From Sphingomonas echinoides (lineage in GTDB: Bacteria; Pseudomonadota; Alphaproteobacteria; Sphingomonadales; Sphingomonadaceae), in the NCBI RefSeq assembly GCF_029623395.1, contig NZ_JAPYKK010000001.1, forward strand, positions 186,001 through 250,000: a DNA stretch of 64,000 nt. The letters are read 5' to 3'. Position 1 is the first letter of the stretch; every line of letters begins with the position of its first letter. This document shows, piece by piece, positions 36,888 through 46,434 of the stretch. Made by a program: the position numbers and the translations under genes. Under the pieces are notes generated by a model, which worked only from the letters and a program-made list of their open reading frames with translations, was not told the origin of the DNA and did not search any database.

Positions 36888-37534
36888 CCGAGCATGACCA
36901 TGAACCCATCCCCGGGCTGCCGGGCGTGTTGCCCAAGGACGAGCGCATCCTGTGGCAAGGGGCACCCGACTGGCGGATGCTGGCGCGGACCGCGTATCAC
37001 ACCCGGATCGTCACCGCGTATTTCGTGGTGCTGGCGGGGTGGTCGCTCGGGGGGGCGCTGGGACGCGGGATCGACGGGGTCGGCGAACTTTCGGGCGTTG
37101 CGCTGACCGCCGGGTTCGGCCTGATCGCGCTCGGTCTGCTCAACGGGCTCGCCTGGAGTGCCGCCCGCACGACCCTGTACACGCTGACCAACCGGCGGAT
37201 CGTGTTCCGTGTCGGGATCGCCTTCTCGAAATGCATCAACCTGCCGTTGCGGCTGGTCGACACCGTCGGCCTGGCGGTGCACGCAGACGGATCGGGCGAC
37301 TTGCCGCTTGCGCTGCGCAGCGACCGCAAGCTCGGCTTCCTCGCGTTATGGCCGCATGTCCGACCGTGGCGGGTCGCCACGCCCGAACCGATGCTGCGCG
37401 CGGTCCCCGACGCGCGCCACGTCGCCGCGCTCGTCGCCCGCGCGTGCGTTTCGGTGAATCCGAACGGCGCAATGGCACGCCCATCCGCGGACGCGCCTCG
37501 CGAAAAAGCGCTCGGTCAGGCGGTGGCAGCATGA
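36884..37534 (+). CDS. puhB: Photosynthetic complex assembly protein PuhB
   Basis: Membrane protein that assists reaction-centre/LH1 assembly in Rhodobacter. The 216-aa protein opens with HDHEPIPGLPGVLPKDERIL and WQGAPDW, has two to three membrane segments and a bPH2-like LYTLTNRRIVFRVGIAFSK domain. The tail is more variable. GTG 36884 overlaps puhA. Confidence 0.93.
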   Translation: MTEHDHEPIPGLPGVLPKDERILWQGAPDWRMLARTAYHTRIVTAYFVVLAGWSLGGALGRGIDGVGELSGVALTAGFGLIALGLLNGLAWSAARTTLYTLTNRRIVFRVGIAFSKCINLPLRLVDTVGLAVHADGSGDLPLALRSDRKLGFLALWPHVRPWRVATPEPMLRAVPDARHVAALVARACVSVNPNGAMARPSADAPREKALGQAVAA

Positions 37535-38010
37535 CCCGGGCACACCCCGAAGACGTGCCACGCAGCGCGCTGATCCTCGCCGGGACGCTCGTCGCGTTCG
37601 CGTTCACGCTCACCGCGGGCATGCGGATCGCGCACGTCGCCCCCGCAGCCTCGCCGGCATTGCTCCGCAGCGCCGAGCATATCGCGCCGGTCCGGTCACG
37701 CGATCTGCGCTTCGTCGATCAGGCCGACCGTGGCGTCCGGATCGAGGATGTCGGCACCGGCCGCACCGCCTCGGTGATCGTACCCGGGCAGCAGACCGGC
37801 TTCATTCGCGGCGTGATGCGCGGGCTGGCGCGCGAGCGACGGATGCGGGGGATCGGAAGTGCGCCCGCGTTCACGCTGACTCGGTGGCAGGACGGCGAAC
37901 TGACGCTGACCGATACCGCCACGGGGCGTTCGATCGAGCTCAACGCCTTTGGCACCACGAACCGCGCAGCGTTCGCGGCCTTGCTCGACGAACCGGAGGC
38001 GGCACGATGA
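37531..38010 (+). CDS. puhC: Photosynthetic complex assembly protein PuhC
   Basis: Membrane-anchored periplasmic assembly factor for the core complex. The 159-aa protein has one N-terminal helix (ALILAGTLVAFAFTLTAGM) and a soluble domain containing LRFVDQADRGVRIEDVGTG and GFIRGVMRGLARERR, both characteristic. It overlaps puhB and the next small gene by ATGA. Confidence 0.92.
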   Translation: MTRAHPEDVPRSALILAGTLVAFAFTLTAGMRIAHVAPAASPALLRSAEHIAPVRSRDLRFVDQADRGVRIEDVGTGRTASVIVPGQQTGFIRGVMRGLARERRMRGIGSAPAFTLTRWQDGELTLTDTATGRSIELNAFGTTNRAAFAALLDEPEAAR

Positions 38011-38303
38011 TGCCGTTCCGCCGCACGTCCTTCGACACGCCCTGCCGGATCGAGGTCGAACATAGCGACGAATTCCTGTGTGCGCATGTCGAGCTTGCCG
38101 ATGGCATTGCGATCAACCCGGGTGACCGGGTGCGCGTCCACGGCGACCCGATCCATGTCGCATTCGGCGAATCGCGGGTGATCGAACGGCTCGCCACCGT
38201 TGAGCGGGCGGGCCTGGCCGAGCGGTTGTGGACCCGGCTTTGCGGCCATTTCGAAATGACCGAACTCTACGAAGTCAGCTTTTCGGATCGGAGACTGTCA
38301 TGA
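38007..38303 (+). CDS. Small soluble protein (98 aa) between puhC and acsF
   Basis: The 98-aa protein ([20 protein letters not shown]...) is hydrophilic with no signal or membrane helix. It has a central [13 protein letters not shown] turn that looks like a small beta-barrel, and ends in [18 protein letters not shown] sequence. A GGAGG site 8 nt before ATG 38007 and ATGA overlaps on both sides show it is translated with puhC and acsF. I do not know a characterised function; placement suggests a role with AcsF or core-complex assembly. Confidence 0.8.
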   Translation: MMPFRRTSFDTPCRIEVEHSDEFLCAHVELADGIAINPGDRVRVHGDPIHVAFGESRVIERLATVERAGLAERLWTRLCGHFEMTELYEVSFSDRRLS

Positions 38304-39361
38304 ACGCCGTCACCCCGTTCGCCCCCGCCGACACGATGCGGATCGCGCGGCAGGACACCGTCCTGTCCCCGCGCTTCTACACCACCGATTTCGCGGCGAT
38401 GGACCGGATCGACGTCTCGCCGGTGCGCGCCGAATGGGACCAGCTGATCGCGGAGATGGTCGCCGACCCCAACCGCCGCCACTTCCGCCGTACCGATGCG
38501 TTCGACGGCGTGATCGAATCCCTCCCCGCCGGGTTGCGCGAGGAATTCATCGATTTCCTGGTGAGTTCGCTCACCGCCGAATTCTCGGGCTGCATCCTCT
38601 ACGCCGAGATCCAGAAGCGCGCGCAGAACCCCGACATCAAGGCGCTGTTCAAGCTGATGAGCCGCGACGAAAGCCGCCACGCCGGCTTCATCAACGATAC
38701 GCTCAAGGACGCCGGGATCGGGGTAAACCTCAGTTTCCTGACCAAGACCAAGAAATACACGTACTTCCGCCCGAAATTCATCTTCTACGCGACGTACCTG
38801 TCCGAGAAGATCGGTTACGCGCGGTACATCACGATTTTCCGGCACCTCGCGCAGCATCCGGAATGGCGCTTTCACCCGATCTTCAACTGGTTCGAGGAAT
38901 GGTGCAACGACGAGTTCCGCCACGGCGAGGCGTTCGCGATCCTGATGCGGACCGATCCCAAGCTGTTGCGCGGGCATAACGTGCTGTGGATCCGGTTCTT
39001 TCTCGTTGCGGTGTATACCACCATGTACGTTCGCGACCACAATCGCCCCGCCTTCCACACCGCGCTCGGGATCGACCCGACCGACTATGACCAGCGCGTC
39101 TTCACGGTCTGCTCGCAGATCACACGACAGGTTTTCCCGGTCGTGCTCGATACCGACTCCCCCGGGTTCCGCACAGGGCTGGAGCGGATGCGCCGGATCG
39201 CCGCGCGGATCGATGCGGCGAAAGCGCAGGGTGGCGTCATCGGCGGGCTCAAGCGGATCGGCCTGATCGGCGCGGCGGGGGTGGCGTTCGCGCGGCTGTA
39301 CCTGACGCCGGTCCAGCGCAACGCGATCCCCGCCTCGGCGCGGCTGGTCCCGGCCTGGTGA
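38300..39361 (+). CDS. acsF: Mg-protoporphyrin IX monomethyl ester oxidative cyclase (aerobic)
   Basis: Di-iron, O2-dependent enzyme that forms the fifth ring of (bacterio)chlorophyll. The 353-aa protein has the iron-binding Glu in [12 protein letters not shown], then RDESRHAGF and [11 protein letters not shown], giving two ExxH-type motifs. [20 protein letters not shown] is diagnostic. No anaerobic bchE is present in the window, which fits an aerobic life style. It overlaps neighbours by ATGA and GTGA. Confidence 0.97.
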   Translation: MNAVTPFAPADTMRIARQDTVLSPRFYTTDFAAMDRIDVSPVRAEWDQLIAEMVADPNRRHFRRTDAFDGVIESLPAGLREEFIDFLVSSLTAEFSGCILYAEIQKRAQNPDIKALFKLMSRDESRHAGFINDTLKDAGIGVNLSFLTKTKKYTYFRPKFIFYATYLSEKIGYARYITIFRHLAQHPEWRFHPIFNWFEEWCNDEFRHGEAFAILMRTDPKLLRGHNVLWIRFFLVAVYTTMYVRDHNRPAFHTALGIDPTDYDQRVFTVCSQITRQVFPVVLDTDSPGFRTGLERMRRIAARIDAAKAQGGVIGGLKRIGLIGAAGVAFARLYLTPVQRNAIPASARLVPAW

Positions 39362-40137
39362 GCATTCCGCCGCTCCTGTTCGCACTCGTCATGTGGTTCA
39401 TCGGCACCGCAGCGGTGGTGTGGCTCGACAGCCGCCCGCGCGCGACGTTCCGTACCAGCTTCACGCTGGCAGGGATCGTGGCGGCGATCGCGACGGGCGC
39501 GGTATATTGGTCCGCCGCCGATGCGACTTGGGGCGGTGCCTATTGCGGTTTCGCAGCCGCGATCCTGATCTGGGGGTGGCACGAAATGGCCTTCCTGATG
39601 GGATTCGTTGCCGGGCCCAACCGCTTGCCCTGCCCACCCGGTGCAACCGGCTGGACTCGGCTCAGGAGCGCGACCGCGACGGTCATCCATCACGAGATCG
39701 CGATCGCCCTCACTGCGCTGCTGCTGTTCGCGCTAACCTGGGGCGAGCCCAACCAGGCCGCGCCGCTGACCTTCCTTCTGCTGTTCGTCCTGCGGCTGAG
39801 CGCCAAGTTCAACCTGTATCTCGGTGTGCCCAACCTCAGCGACGAGGTGTTTCCGGCGCATCTCGCTTATCTCAAGAGCTATTTTCGCAAGCGCGCGGGG
39901 AATCCGCTGCTGCCGGCGTCTATATTGGGTTCAGGCGCGCTCGCCGTGTGGACGTGGACGCTCGCCGAAGCCGCGCCCGTGCAGAGCGGCGCTGCGGTGA
40001 CCGCGACGCTGCTTGCGGGACTGTCCGCCCTTGGGATGGTGGAGCATCTTTTTCTTGTGTTGCCGCTTAGGGATGCCAAACTGTGGCAGTGGGCGTCGGC
40101 AAAGACCAAAGCGGCAAAAGCCGCTGCCAACGACTAG
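39358..40137 (+). CDS. puhE: Putative photosynthetic complex assembly protein PuhE
   Basis: Polytopic membrane protein, 259 aa, with about six to seven hydrophobic segments and conserved [28 protein letters not shown] and [20 protein letters not shown]. It is always found near puh/acsF genes in proteobacterial PGCs; mutants in Rhodobacter show altered pigment and assembly. GTG 39358 overlaps the acsF stop. Confidence 0.93.
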   Translation: MSIPPLLFALVMWFIGTAAVVWLDSRPRATFRTSFTLAGIVAAIATGAVYWSAADATWGGAYCGFAAAILIWGWHEMAFLMGFVAGPNRLPCPPGATGWTRLRSATATVIHHEIAIALTALLLFALTWGEPNQAAPLTFLLLFVLRLSAKFNLYLGVPNLSDEVFPAHLAYLKSYFRKRAGNPLLPASILGSGALAVWTWTLAEAAPVQSGAAVTATLLAGLSALGMVEHLFLVLPLRDAKLWQWASAKTKAAKAAAND

Positions 40138-40154
40138 AAGCGGGAGGGTATGCA

Positions 40155-41375
40155 ATGGATTACGAGGCATTCTTTCAGGTTCAGCTCGACGTGCTGAAAG
40201 AAGACGGGCGCTATCGCAGCTTTGCCGAGCTCGAGCGCCGCGCCGGGCACTTCCCCCGCGCCCGCCATTATGGCGAGGACGGCGTCGACGAGGTCACCGT
40301 GTGGTGCTCGAACGACTATCTCGGCATGGGGCAACACCCCAAGGTGCTCGCCGCGATGCATGAGACGCTCGACGTGTGCGGCGCCGGCGCAGGCGGCACG
40401 CGCAACATTTCGGGCACGACGCATGCGCATGTGCTGCTCGAAGCCGAGCTTGCCGATCTGCACGGCAAGGAAGCCGCGTTGCTGTTCACGTCCGGCTATG
40501 TGTCGAACTGGGCGGCGCTGAGCACGCTCGCCGCGCGGTTGCCCAATTGCGTGGTGTTGTCGGACGAACTCAACCACGCGTCGATGATCGAAGGTATCCG
40601 CCATAGCCGCGCGGAGTGCATCCGCTTTGCGCATAACGATCCGGCCGATCTCGATCGACTGCTGTCCCAAATTCCGGCGGACCGACCCAAATTGGTCGCG
40701 TTCGAAAGCGTCTATTCGATGGACGGCGACATCGCGCCGATCGCCGAGATCCTCGACGTGTGCGAGCGCCACGGCGCGATGTCCTATCTCGACGAAGTGC
40801 ACGGCGTCGGGCTGTACGGGCCGCGCGGCGGTGGCGTCGCCGAGCGCGAGGGGCTGATGGCGCGTGTCACGCTGATCGAGGGGACGCTGGGCAAGGCGTT
40901 CGGCGTGATGGGCGGCTATATCGCGGGCTCGGCCGCGTTGTGCGACTTCATCCGCAGCTTCGCGAGCGGGTTCATCTTCACGACCGCCCTGCCCCCCGCG
41001 CTGGCTGCGGGCGCGACCGCGAGTATCCGCCATCTCAAGCACAGCGCCGTCGAGCGGGCGCAACACCAGGCGCGGGTGGCGCAGGTGCGGCGGCGGCTGG
41101 ATGCGATCGGCATCCCGACGATCGACAACCCCAGCCATATCATCCCGGTGATGGTCGGCGATGCGCACAAGTGCAAGATGATCAGCGACTGGCTGCTCGA
41201 ACACCATGGCATCTACGTGCAGCCGATCAACTATCCGACCGTGCCGGTCGGGACCGAGCGGTTGCGGCTGACCCCGTCACCGGTTCATTCGGATGGCGAC
41301 GTCGACAAGCTGGTGAGTGCGCTATCGGAAATCTGGTCGCAATGCGCGCTGGCCAGGCGGGCGATGGCGGCGTGA
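40155..41375 (+). CDS. hemA: 5-aminolevulinate synthase
   Basis: PLP enzyme making 5-aminolevulinate from glycine and succinyl-CoA, the first step for heme and BChl in alphaproteobacteria. The 406-aa protein has the glycine loop [52 protein letters not shown], and the PLP Lys in [14 protein letters not shown]. It is the last gene of the plus-strand superoperon, 17 nt after puhE, with GGGAGGG upstream. Confidence 0.97.
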   Translation: MDYEAFFQVQLDVLKEDGRYRSFAELERRAGHFPRARHYGEDGVDEVTVWCSNDYLGMGQHPKVLAAMHETLDVCGAGAGGTRNISGTTHAHVLLEAELADLHGKEAALLFTSGYVSNWAALSTLAARLPNCVVLSDELNHASMIEGIRHSRAECIRFAHNDPADLDRLLSQIPADRPKLVAFESVYSMDGDIAPIAEILDVCERHGAMSYLDEVHGVGLYGPRGGGVAEREGLMARVTLIEGTLGKAFGVMGGYIAGSAALCDFIRSFASGFIFTTALPPALAAGATASIRHLKHSAVERAQHQARVAQVRRRLDAIGIPTIDNPSHIIPVMVGDAHKCKMISDWLLEHHGIYVQPINYPTVPVGTERLRLTPSPVHSDGDVDKLVSALSEIWSQCALARRAMAA

Positions 41376-41403
41376 GCGCGGGCTGCGCGAAATAGTGGTT
41401 ACA

Positions 41404-41497
41404 CCCTCCCCGTTCGTTTGGGGGTTCGTTTCGAGCATCGTCGAGAAACCTGGAACCGGGTTTCTCGGCAAGGCTCCGCTCGACGCGAACGAGGGGT
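41404..41497. repeat. Large inverted repeat between convergent hemA and DUF3422 gene
   Basis: Inner arms GAGAAACC (41443-41450) and GGTTTCTC (41459-41466) pair, extending outward through CGTTTCGAGC / GCTCGACGCGAAC to CCCCGTTCG / CGAACGAGGGG. It resembles a sphingomonad intergenic repeat with TCGAGAAACC cores and may act as a two-way transcription end. Confidence 0.7.
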
Positions 41498-41601
41498 AAT
41501 CGGTTGGACGTGCACGTTCCCACACCCCTGATCATGCCCGGGTTACCGACGAACACAATGTCTGCAGATAGCGTGTTGAAGGGAGCGGTCACCCAGCCGC
41601 G

Positions 41602-42879
41602 TTACTCCGACAGCCCCCGCCGGAACCGCCGCGCGAAAAGCCATGCGCCCCCGAACACCAGCGGCACCGCGGCGACCATCACCCATTCCTTCCAGGCATG
41701 CGCCGGGGCGGCAAGATAGCCGATCAGCGCGACCGCGTAATAACTGATCGCGACCACCGACAATCCCTCGACCGTCTGTTGCAGCCGGAATTGCAGCTGC
41801 GTCCGCGTGTTCATCGATTCGAGCAAATCGCGATTCTGCTTGGCGAGTGCGATGTCGATCCGTGTGCGAAGCAGTTCGCTGGTCCACGCCGCGCGTTGGG
41901 ACAAGTCCGCGAGCCGTGCGGAAAAACTGTCGCAGGTCCGCACCGCCGGGGTCAGCCGCCGCTCGGTGAAATCGGCGAGCGTCTGATAGCCAGGGATCCG
42001 GCCGATCCCGAGCGTCTCGAGCCGGTCGAGGCTGAGTTGCGCATAGGCTCTGGTCGCGCTCATCCGATAGCGCGTTTCGGCCAGCAGGCGCGCGAGCTCG
42101 GCCGAGAGATAGGTCAGTTCGTCGAGCAGGCTGTCGTCCTGCGACACCCGTTCGGACACCGAGGCGGTGAGGCTCGCCAGCCGCGCCTCCAGCCGCGAGA
42201 CATCGGGGGTCAGGCGCTGCGCGAGCGGCAGGCCCAGGAGCGCCATGTTCCGGTAATTCCCGAGTTCCTGCAGACGGAGCACGAGCTGCGCCGGCTCGTC
42301 GCGCAACAGCCCCTGGTCGAGCAACAGCAGCCGCCCGAAGCCATCCGCGTGTAACCGGAAGTCGGACAGGACGCGCGCCTTGCCGTCGCTCACGTCGCAC
42401 AGGATCAGCGCCTCCGGGACGAACAGCGTGTCGAGCGCCGCTTCGTCGGGCGGATCGGTTCCGCAGGGATAGAAAGCGATCTGCGTCGCGCGGATCACGA
42501 CGCCGGGCATATCGGCGAGGATCTTCGACGCCGCCGGATCGAACACCCCGCTGGCAAAAGGCTGGTCGAACGGACCTTCCCGGACGAACGTGTAGCTTGC
42601 GAACTCGGTGTGCCGCTCGAGCACCAGTTTCATCGCCCCGACGTCGACTACCGCATATTTGGTGGCGGCGGGAAGCGGCACCCCAAGCCGCGCGGCGATC
42701 GCCTCAAAATGCGCGCCCGCGCTCGCCGCCCCTGCCTCGCCAAGCACCGTCACCACTTGCATCAGCCGGCACGGCGCGGTGAAGCGCGGCAACCGCCGGA
42801 CGTGCATTTCCTCCGCCAGCGCCGCGCGCAGCGGGTGGCTGTGCAGGCTCAGCCCATCCATGCGCGCGCGCCCGTCCAT
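41602..42879 (-). CDS. DUF3422 family membrane-anchored protein
   Basis: The 425-aa protein has a soluble N-terminal region, a helical/coiled-coil middle (around LLAETRYRMSATRAYAQLSL and ALAKQNRDLLESMNTRTQLQ) and two C-terminal membrane helices (VVAISYYAVALIGYLAAPAH and EWVMVAAVPLVFGGAWLFAR). The architecture resembles CorA-like or large-ring membrane proteins, but the function is unknown. It starts 16 nt after pufC, so it is the distal gene of the puf transcript. ATG 42861 is an alternative start. Confidence 0.82.
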   Translation of the reverse strand: MDGRARMDGLSLHSHPLRAALAEEMHVRRLPRFTAPCRLMQVVTVLGEAGAASAGAHFEAIAARLGVPLPAATKYAVVDVGAMKLVLERHTEFASYTFVREGPFDQPFASGVFDPAASKILADMPGVVIRATQIAFYPCGTDPPDEAALDTLFVPEALILCDVSDGKARVLSDFRLHADGFGRLLLLDQGLLRDEPAQLVLRLQELGNYRNMALLGLPLAQRLTPDVSRLEARLASLTASVSERVSQDDSLLDELTYLSAELARLLAETRYRMSATRAYAQLSLDRLETLGIGRIPGYQTLADFTERRLTPAVRTCDSFSARLADLSQRAAWTSELLRTRIDIALAKQNRDLLESMNTRTQLQFRLQQTVEGLSVVAISYYAVALIGYLAAPAHAWKEWVMVAAVPLVFGGAWLFARRFRRGLSE

Positions 42880-42895
42880 TGCGGGCGGCGCACGG

Positions 42896-43993
42896 TCATT
42901 GCCGCCGCGTCATCGCCTGCGGATTGGCCAGCACTGCCGGAACCGCAGCCCCCGCCGCACCACCCTCGGGTGCCGCGGTCGGCACCGGTGGCCCCTTCAA
43001 TGTCGGGTTGTCCTTGAGCATCGAGTACCCGCCGAGCGGCTTGGACTGCCCCTGGTGGCACGTCTGGCAATTGACCTTATACGGGTCGCCATGCGGTCCC
43101 TTGCGATAGGCCGGGAACACCGCGGCGAGCGGGGAGATATAGCCCTCGTTCGCATCGCGGACCATGCGGATCCCGTAATAAGCGGTCGCCCGCTGCGGCC
43201 GGCTCAGACTCCACGATCGGAACGACTGGCTGTTGTGGCAATAGGTGCAATTGACGCCGAGCGCGGTGCTCATGTGCATCATCAGACCATAGGACTTTTC
43301 CGCTTCCTTGATCGACACGACATGGTTGGGCGACGGATATTGGCTGCTCGCCGCAACGCGGATCTGCGCCTTCCCCGCCAGATAGGTCTGGAACGGATCA
43401 TAAGGCAGCGAAGCGTAGCCGACACTGACGTTGGGAGAATTCTGCCCATGTTTGTTGCGGACGATCGTATCGGGATCGGCCACGCCTTCGGCAATCGCCC
43501 ATTTGTACGTCGGCACCGCGTTGCCCCGGTGGCAGGTGTAGCAGGTCACGCCGGTGCCCTTTACGTGGCTCGACCATTTCCCGTTGATCGTCCGGGTCAT
43601 TTGCAACATCCGCCGCGCGACGACCTTGGTGTATTTTTCGTCCGAGGCCATGTTGTTGGGGTTGTGGCAGTAATTGCACCCCTGCTCAGGCGGCGCGACC
43701 CACTGGTTGATCGCGGCCATAAGGTGATTGAACCGCTCTGCCGACACGTCGCCCAGCACCTGGACATTCTGATAGGCCTCCCGCGCGCGCGGCCCGCTGT
43801 CGTCGGGAAGCGCATAGGGCGGCGGCGGGATCGCACCGAGCTTCGCGACATGGTCGGGATCGACGATCTGCGCCATTCCGGTCCCGCGAAAGCCGGTCTG
43901 TTGCGATTGCTTGGGCCCGAGTTCGCACCCGCCAAGCGCGATGGTTACGGTCACCAGCCCCGTGGCCGCGACTATCCTGCCAAGACCGCTCAT
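42896..43993 (-). CDS. pufC: Reaction-centre tetraheme cytochrome c subunit
   Basis: Periplasmic four-heme subunit that re-reduces the photo-oxidised special pair. The 365-aa lipoprotein has a lipobox at IALGGC and four heme motifs: CNYCH, CYTCH, CTYCH and CQTCH. Candidate axial Met residues lie before them (RRMLQM, GLMMHM). An Ala/Pro/Gly-rich tail ends the protein. It overlaps pufM by ATGA. Confidence 0.97.
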   Translation of the reverse strand: MSGLGRIVAATGLVTVTIALGGCELGPKQSQQTGFRGTGMAQIVDPDHVAKLGAIPPPPYALPDDSGPRAREAYQNVQVLGDVSAERFNHLMAAINQWVAPPEQGCNYCHNPNNMASDEKYTKVVARRMLQMTRTINGKWSSHVKGTGVTCYTCHRGNAVPTYKWAIAEGVADPDTIVRNKHGQNSPNVSVGYASLPYDPFQTYLAGKAQIRVAASSQYPSPNHVVSIKEAEKSYGLMMHMSTALGVNCTYCHNSQSFRSWSLSRPQRATAYYGIRMVRDANEGYISPLAAVFPAYRKGPHGDPYKVNCQTCHQGQSKPLGGYSMLKDNPTLKGPPVPTAAPEGGAAGAAVPAVLANPQAMTRRQ

Positions 43994-44964
43994 TGCGATG
44001 CTCCCGGAAGCGTGGCGGGATCGATCACGCCCGGGCCCGGATACGCGGGCGCATAGCCGTGCTGGATCGCCCACAGATACCAATTGTCGACAACGGTGCC
44101 GGTCAGCAGGATCCCGATCCCGCCGGTCAGTGTCGTCAGAACCGCGAACCACCATGCCCAGCGATGGATCGATTCGTACGTCGCGTTGAACCCCATGGTC
44201 CAGCGCCAGAACAGCGCGGCGCGTTCGGCGGCGGTGCCTCGGTCGGTGATATGCTCGATCTCGCGCTCGCCGCCATAGCGCCCGACCGCGAGGATCGTCG
44301 CGCCGTGCATCGCGAACAACAGGGTCGATCCGTAGAGGAACACGATCGAAAGGCAGTGGAACGGATTATAGAAGAGGTTGCCGTAGCGGATCGAGAACGC
44401 CGCGGTCCAATCCAGGTGCGGGAAGATCCCGAACGGCACCGCTTCGGCCCAGCTGCCCATCAGCATCGGACGAATGAAGCCCAGGACGAGCATCAACCAG
44501 ATCGCGCTGGCGAACGCCCATGGGACATGCGTCCCCATCCCCAGCGCCTTGGCGCGGCGGAAAGTGCGCAGCCACCATAACAGCACCGACGCGCTCATGC
44601 TGAACCCGGCGATCTGCCACCAGCCGCCCTTGGCCAGCGGCACGAACAGCTGGAAGCCATATTCCGGCCCCGGCGGTTCCAGCGCCAGCCACGGCAGTTG
44701 CCGCGCGAACTGGACCGGATCCCACCCGACCGACGCCCACATGTTGAGCCCGACCACCTCGAACGCGAGGAACCCGAAGAACAGCGACAATATGCCGAGC
44801 CCGCCCAGATAGATCGGGCCGATCTGCGCATTGCCGATCTTGCCGATCCAGTAGGAGAAGCCTGGCTTGCCGAGCCGCGGAAAGTCATAGGGCCCGAGCA
44901 GCGGGCCCATTTCCGGTGCCCCGCGCAATTGCACCTGCGTGAAGATGTTCTGATAGCGTGCCAT
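43990..44964 (-). CDS. pufM: Photosynthetic reaction centre subunit M
   Basis: One of the two five-helix core subunits binding the special pair, bacteriopheophytin, quinone A and iron. The 324-aa protein starts [20 protein letters not shown] and includes [35 protein letters not shown] sequence ([12 protein letters not shown]) and the iron ligand region [15 protein letters not shown]. It is preceded by pufL with a 12-nt gap. Confidence 0.98.
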   Translation of the reverse strand: MARYQNIFTQVQLRGAPEMGPLLGPYDFPRLGKPGFSYWIGKIGNAQIGPIYLGGLGILSLFFGFLAFEVVGLNMWASVGWDPVQFARQLPWLALEPPGPEYGFQLFVPLAKGGWWQIAGFSMSASVLLWWLRTFRRAKALGMGTHVPWAFASAIWLMLVLGFIRPMLMGSWAEAVPFGIFPHLDWTAAFSIRYGNLFYNPFHCLSIVFLYGSTLLFAMHGATILAVGRYGGEREIEHITDRGTAAERAALFWRWTMGFNATYESIHRWAWWFAVLTTLTGGIGILLTGTVVDNWYLWAIQHGYAPAYPGPGVIDPATLPGASQ

Positions 44965-44976
44965 CGTCTTTCCCCC

Positions 44977-45816
44977 TCACGACCAGATCGGCAGGTTGAG
45001 CCACCAGCTCCACCATTCTGGCCACCCGCGAGCCCACAACGGCCCCGAGATGATGATGCAGATCGCGCTCCAGAACCCCGCACTCAGCGCGAGGAACAGC
45101 CCGAGCCGGTGGATCCCCAGCGTCCCGATCGAATAGCCGATCGTGTCGCGGAAGAAGGCGTCCTCATATTCGGGCGACTTGACCTCGCCTTGCGTCCCGT
45201 CCGGGTTCTTTGCGGGGTTGACCGCGGACAACACCAACCCGCCATGCAGCGCGAGCGCGAGCGTGGTGGTGAAGAAGAAGCTCACCGCGAGCATGTGCGC
45301 GGGATTGTAATGGAAATGGAGATATTGGTAGCCGGTGTTCGACACCCAATCGAGATGGCTGAAAATCCCGTACGGAAAGCCGAAGCCCCACGCCCCGAGC
45401 AGCCACGGGCGGATCACCACCAGCGAGACATAGGCGAAGATCGCCACGCCGAAAGCGATCGGCACATGATAGCCGATCCCGAGCTTTCGACAGATCTCGA
45501 CTTCGCGCAGCGCCCAGGACACGAACGACCCGACCGCGCAGATCGTGATGATCTGCCAGAACCCGCCTTCGCGCAGCGGCGCCAGCGACAAGCCATAGGA
45601 CAGGTCTGGCGGCGCGATGCTGATCAGCCAGATGTTCCACGTCGGCCCGAGCGACGCGGCATAGACGATCAACGCCGTGCCAAGCCCCGCGAACAGCGCG
45701 GTCGTCACGCCGAAGAAGCCCACGTAAAACGGCCCGACCCAGAAATCGAAAAGATCGCCGCCGAGCAACGTGCCTCCTCGGACACGGTATTTCCGTTCGA
45801 AACTCAGCAACGCCAT
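44977..45816 (-). CDS. pufL: Photosynthetic reaction centre subunit L
   Basis: Core subunit that binds special-pair BChl, bacteriopheophytin and the quinone B site. The 279-aa protein starts [20 protein letters not shown] and includes [35 protein letters not shown] and the C-terminal [19 protein letters not shown] iron/quinone region. The upstream gap of 116 nt to pufA carries a small CGGA-ATA-TCCG hairpin (45896-45906); puf transcripts often have stabilising hairpins here. Confidence 0.98.
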   Translation of the reverse strand: MALLSFERKYRVRGGTLLGGDLFDFWVGPFYVGFFGVTTALFAGLGTALIVYAASLGPTWNIWLISIAPPDLSYGLSLAPLREGGFWQIITICAVGSFVSWALREVEICRKLGIGYHVPIAFGVAIFAYVSLVVIRPWLLGAWGFGFPYGIFSHLDWVSNTGYQYLHFHYNPAHMLAVSFFFTTTLALALHGGLVLSAVNPAKNPDGTQGEVKSPEYEDAFFRDTIGYSIGTLGIHRLGLFLALSAGFWSAICIIISGPLWARGWPEWWSWWLNLPIWS

Positions 45817-45932
45817 GACGACTTCCTCCTCCCCCGGAAGGTCGCGGACGGCCCAGACCCGGGTTTACAGTCTTTGCGGTTCGCTGCGACGGGAACGGAT
45901 ATTCCGCACCCGCCGCACCGAGTGTCTGCGTT

Positions 45933-46115
45933 TCACTGCGCCGGCGGCGCCGCTGGCGCGGTTGCCACCGCCTGCGCGTGATGCGGACCGTCGAGCCAAT
46001 TGAACCGGTCGGTGCTGAGCAGGATGAAGTGGATCAACAATGCCAGCACGAACAGGAACGCGAACAGCGCGACGAGCGTCCGTCGCGGATCGAAGATGAG
46101 CCAAATTCTCCACAT
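45933..46115 (-). CDS. pufA: Light-harvesting 1 alpha polypeptide
   Basis: 60-aa antenna peptide with one membrane helix. BChl-ligating His29 is in [10 protein letters not shown], with the FNWLDG motif after it. The N-terminus [14 protein letters not shown] is typical. The C-terminal tail is extended with Ala/Pro ([13 protein letters not shown]), which in relatives can be processed. Confidence 0.97.
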   Translation of the reverse strand: MWRIWLIFDPRRTLVALFAFLFVLALLIHFILLSTDRFNWLDGPHHAQAVATAPAAPPAQ

Positions 46116-46148
46116 GGTGGAAGTCTCCCTTTTATCTGTATCAGGCGA

Positions 46149-46310
46149 TCACTGGATCCACGGTTTCCACATCCACACCAGAATGTGCGCGACGATCGCA
46201 ACCGCCGTGAACAGGGCGAAGCTGGTGATGAAGATCTTGTGGAACTCCCTCGCCTCTTCAGGGGTCAGGTAGGTTCCCGGACCGAATCTCTCGTCTCTCT
46301 TGTCGCTCAT
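46149..46310 (-). CDS. pufB: Light-harvesting 1 beta polypeptide
   Basis: 53-aa antenna peptide, starting MSDKRDERFGPGTYLTPEEA. It has the conserved EAREFHKIFITS segment and the BChl ligand His in IVAHILVWMWKPW. It lies 33 nt before pufA and heads the pufBALMC block. No pufQ is found upstream. Confidence 0.97.
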   Translation of the reverse strand: MSDKRDERFGPGTYLTPEEAREFHKIFITSFALFTAVAIVAHILVWMWKPWIQ

Positions 46311-46434
46311 TGTTCCGCCTCCATCGTGACGACCAATATCAGGAGCGTCGGATGCGCTCCCCGGCTGCATCCGCGCGGCGTTGCACCGTGGGGATCTGGG
46401 GTCCGCGTTGCCGCGGCAGGGAGCGCGCGCGGAG

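Noticed and set aside
46311..46434. PpsR site upstream of pufB
   Set aside because: No TGT-N12-ACA match within one base was found in the spacer.
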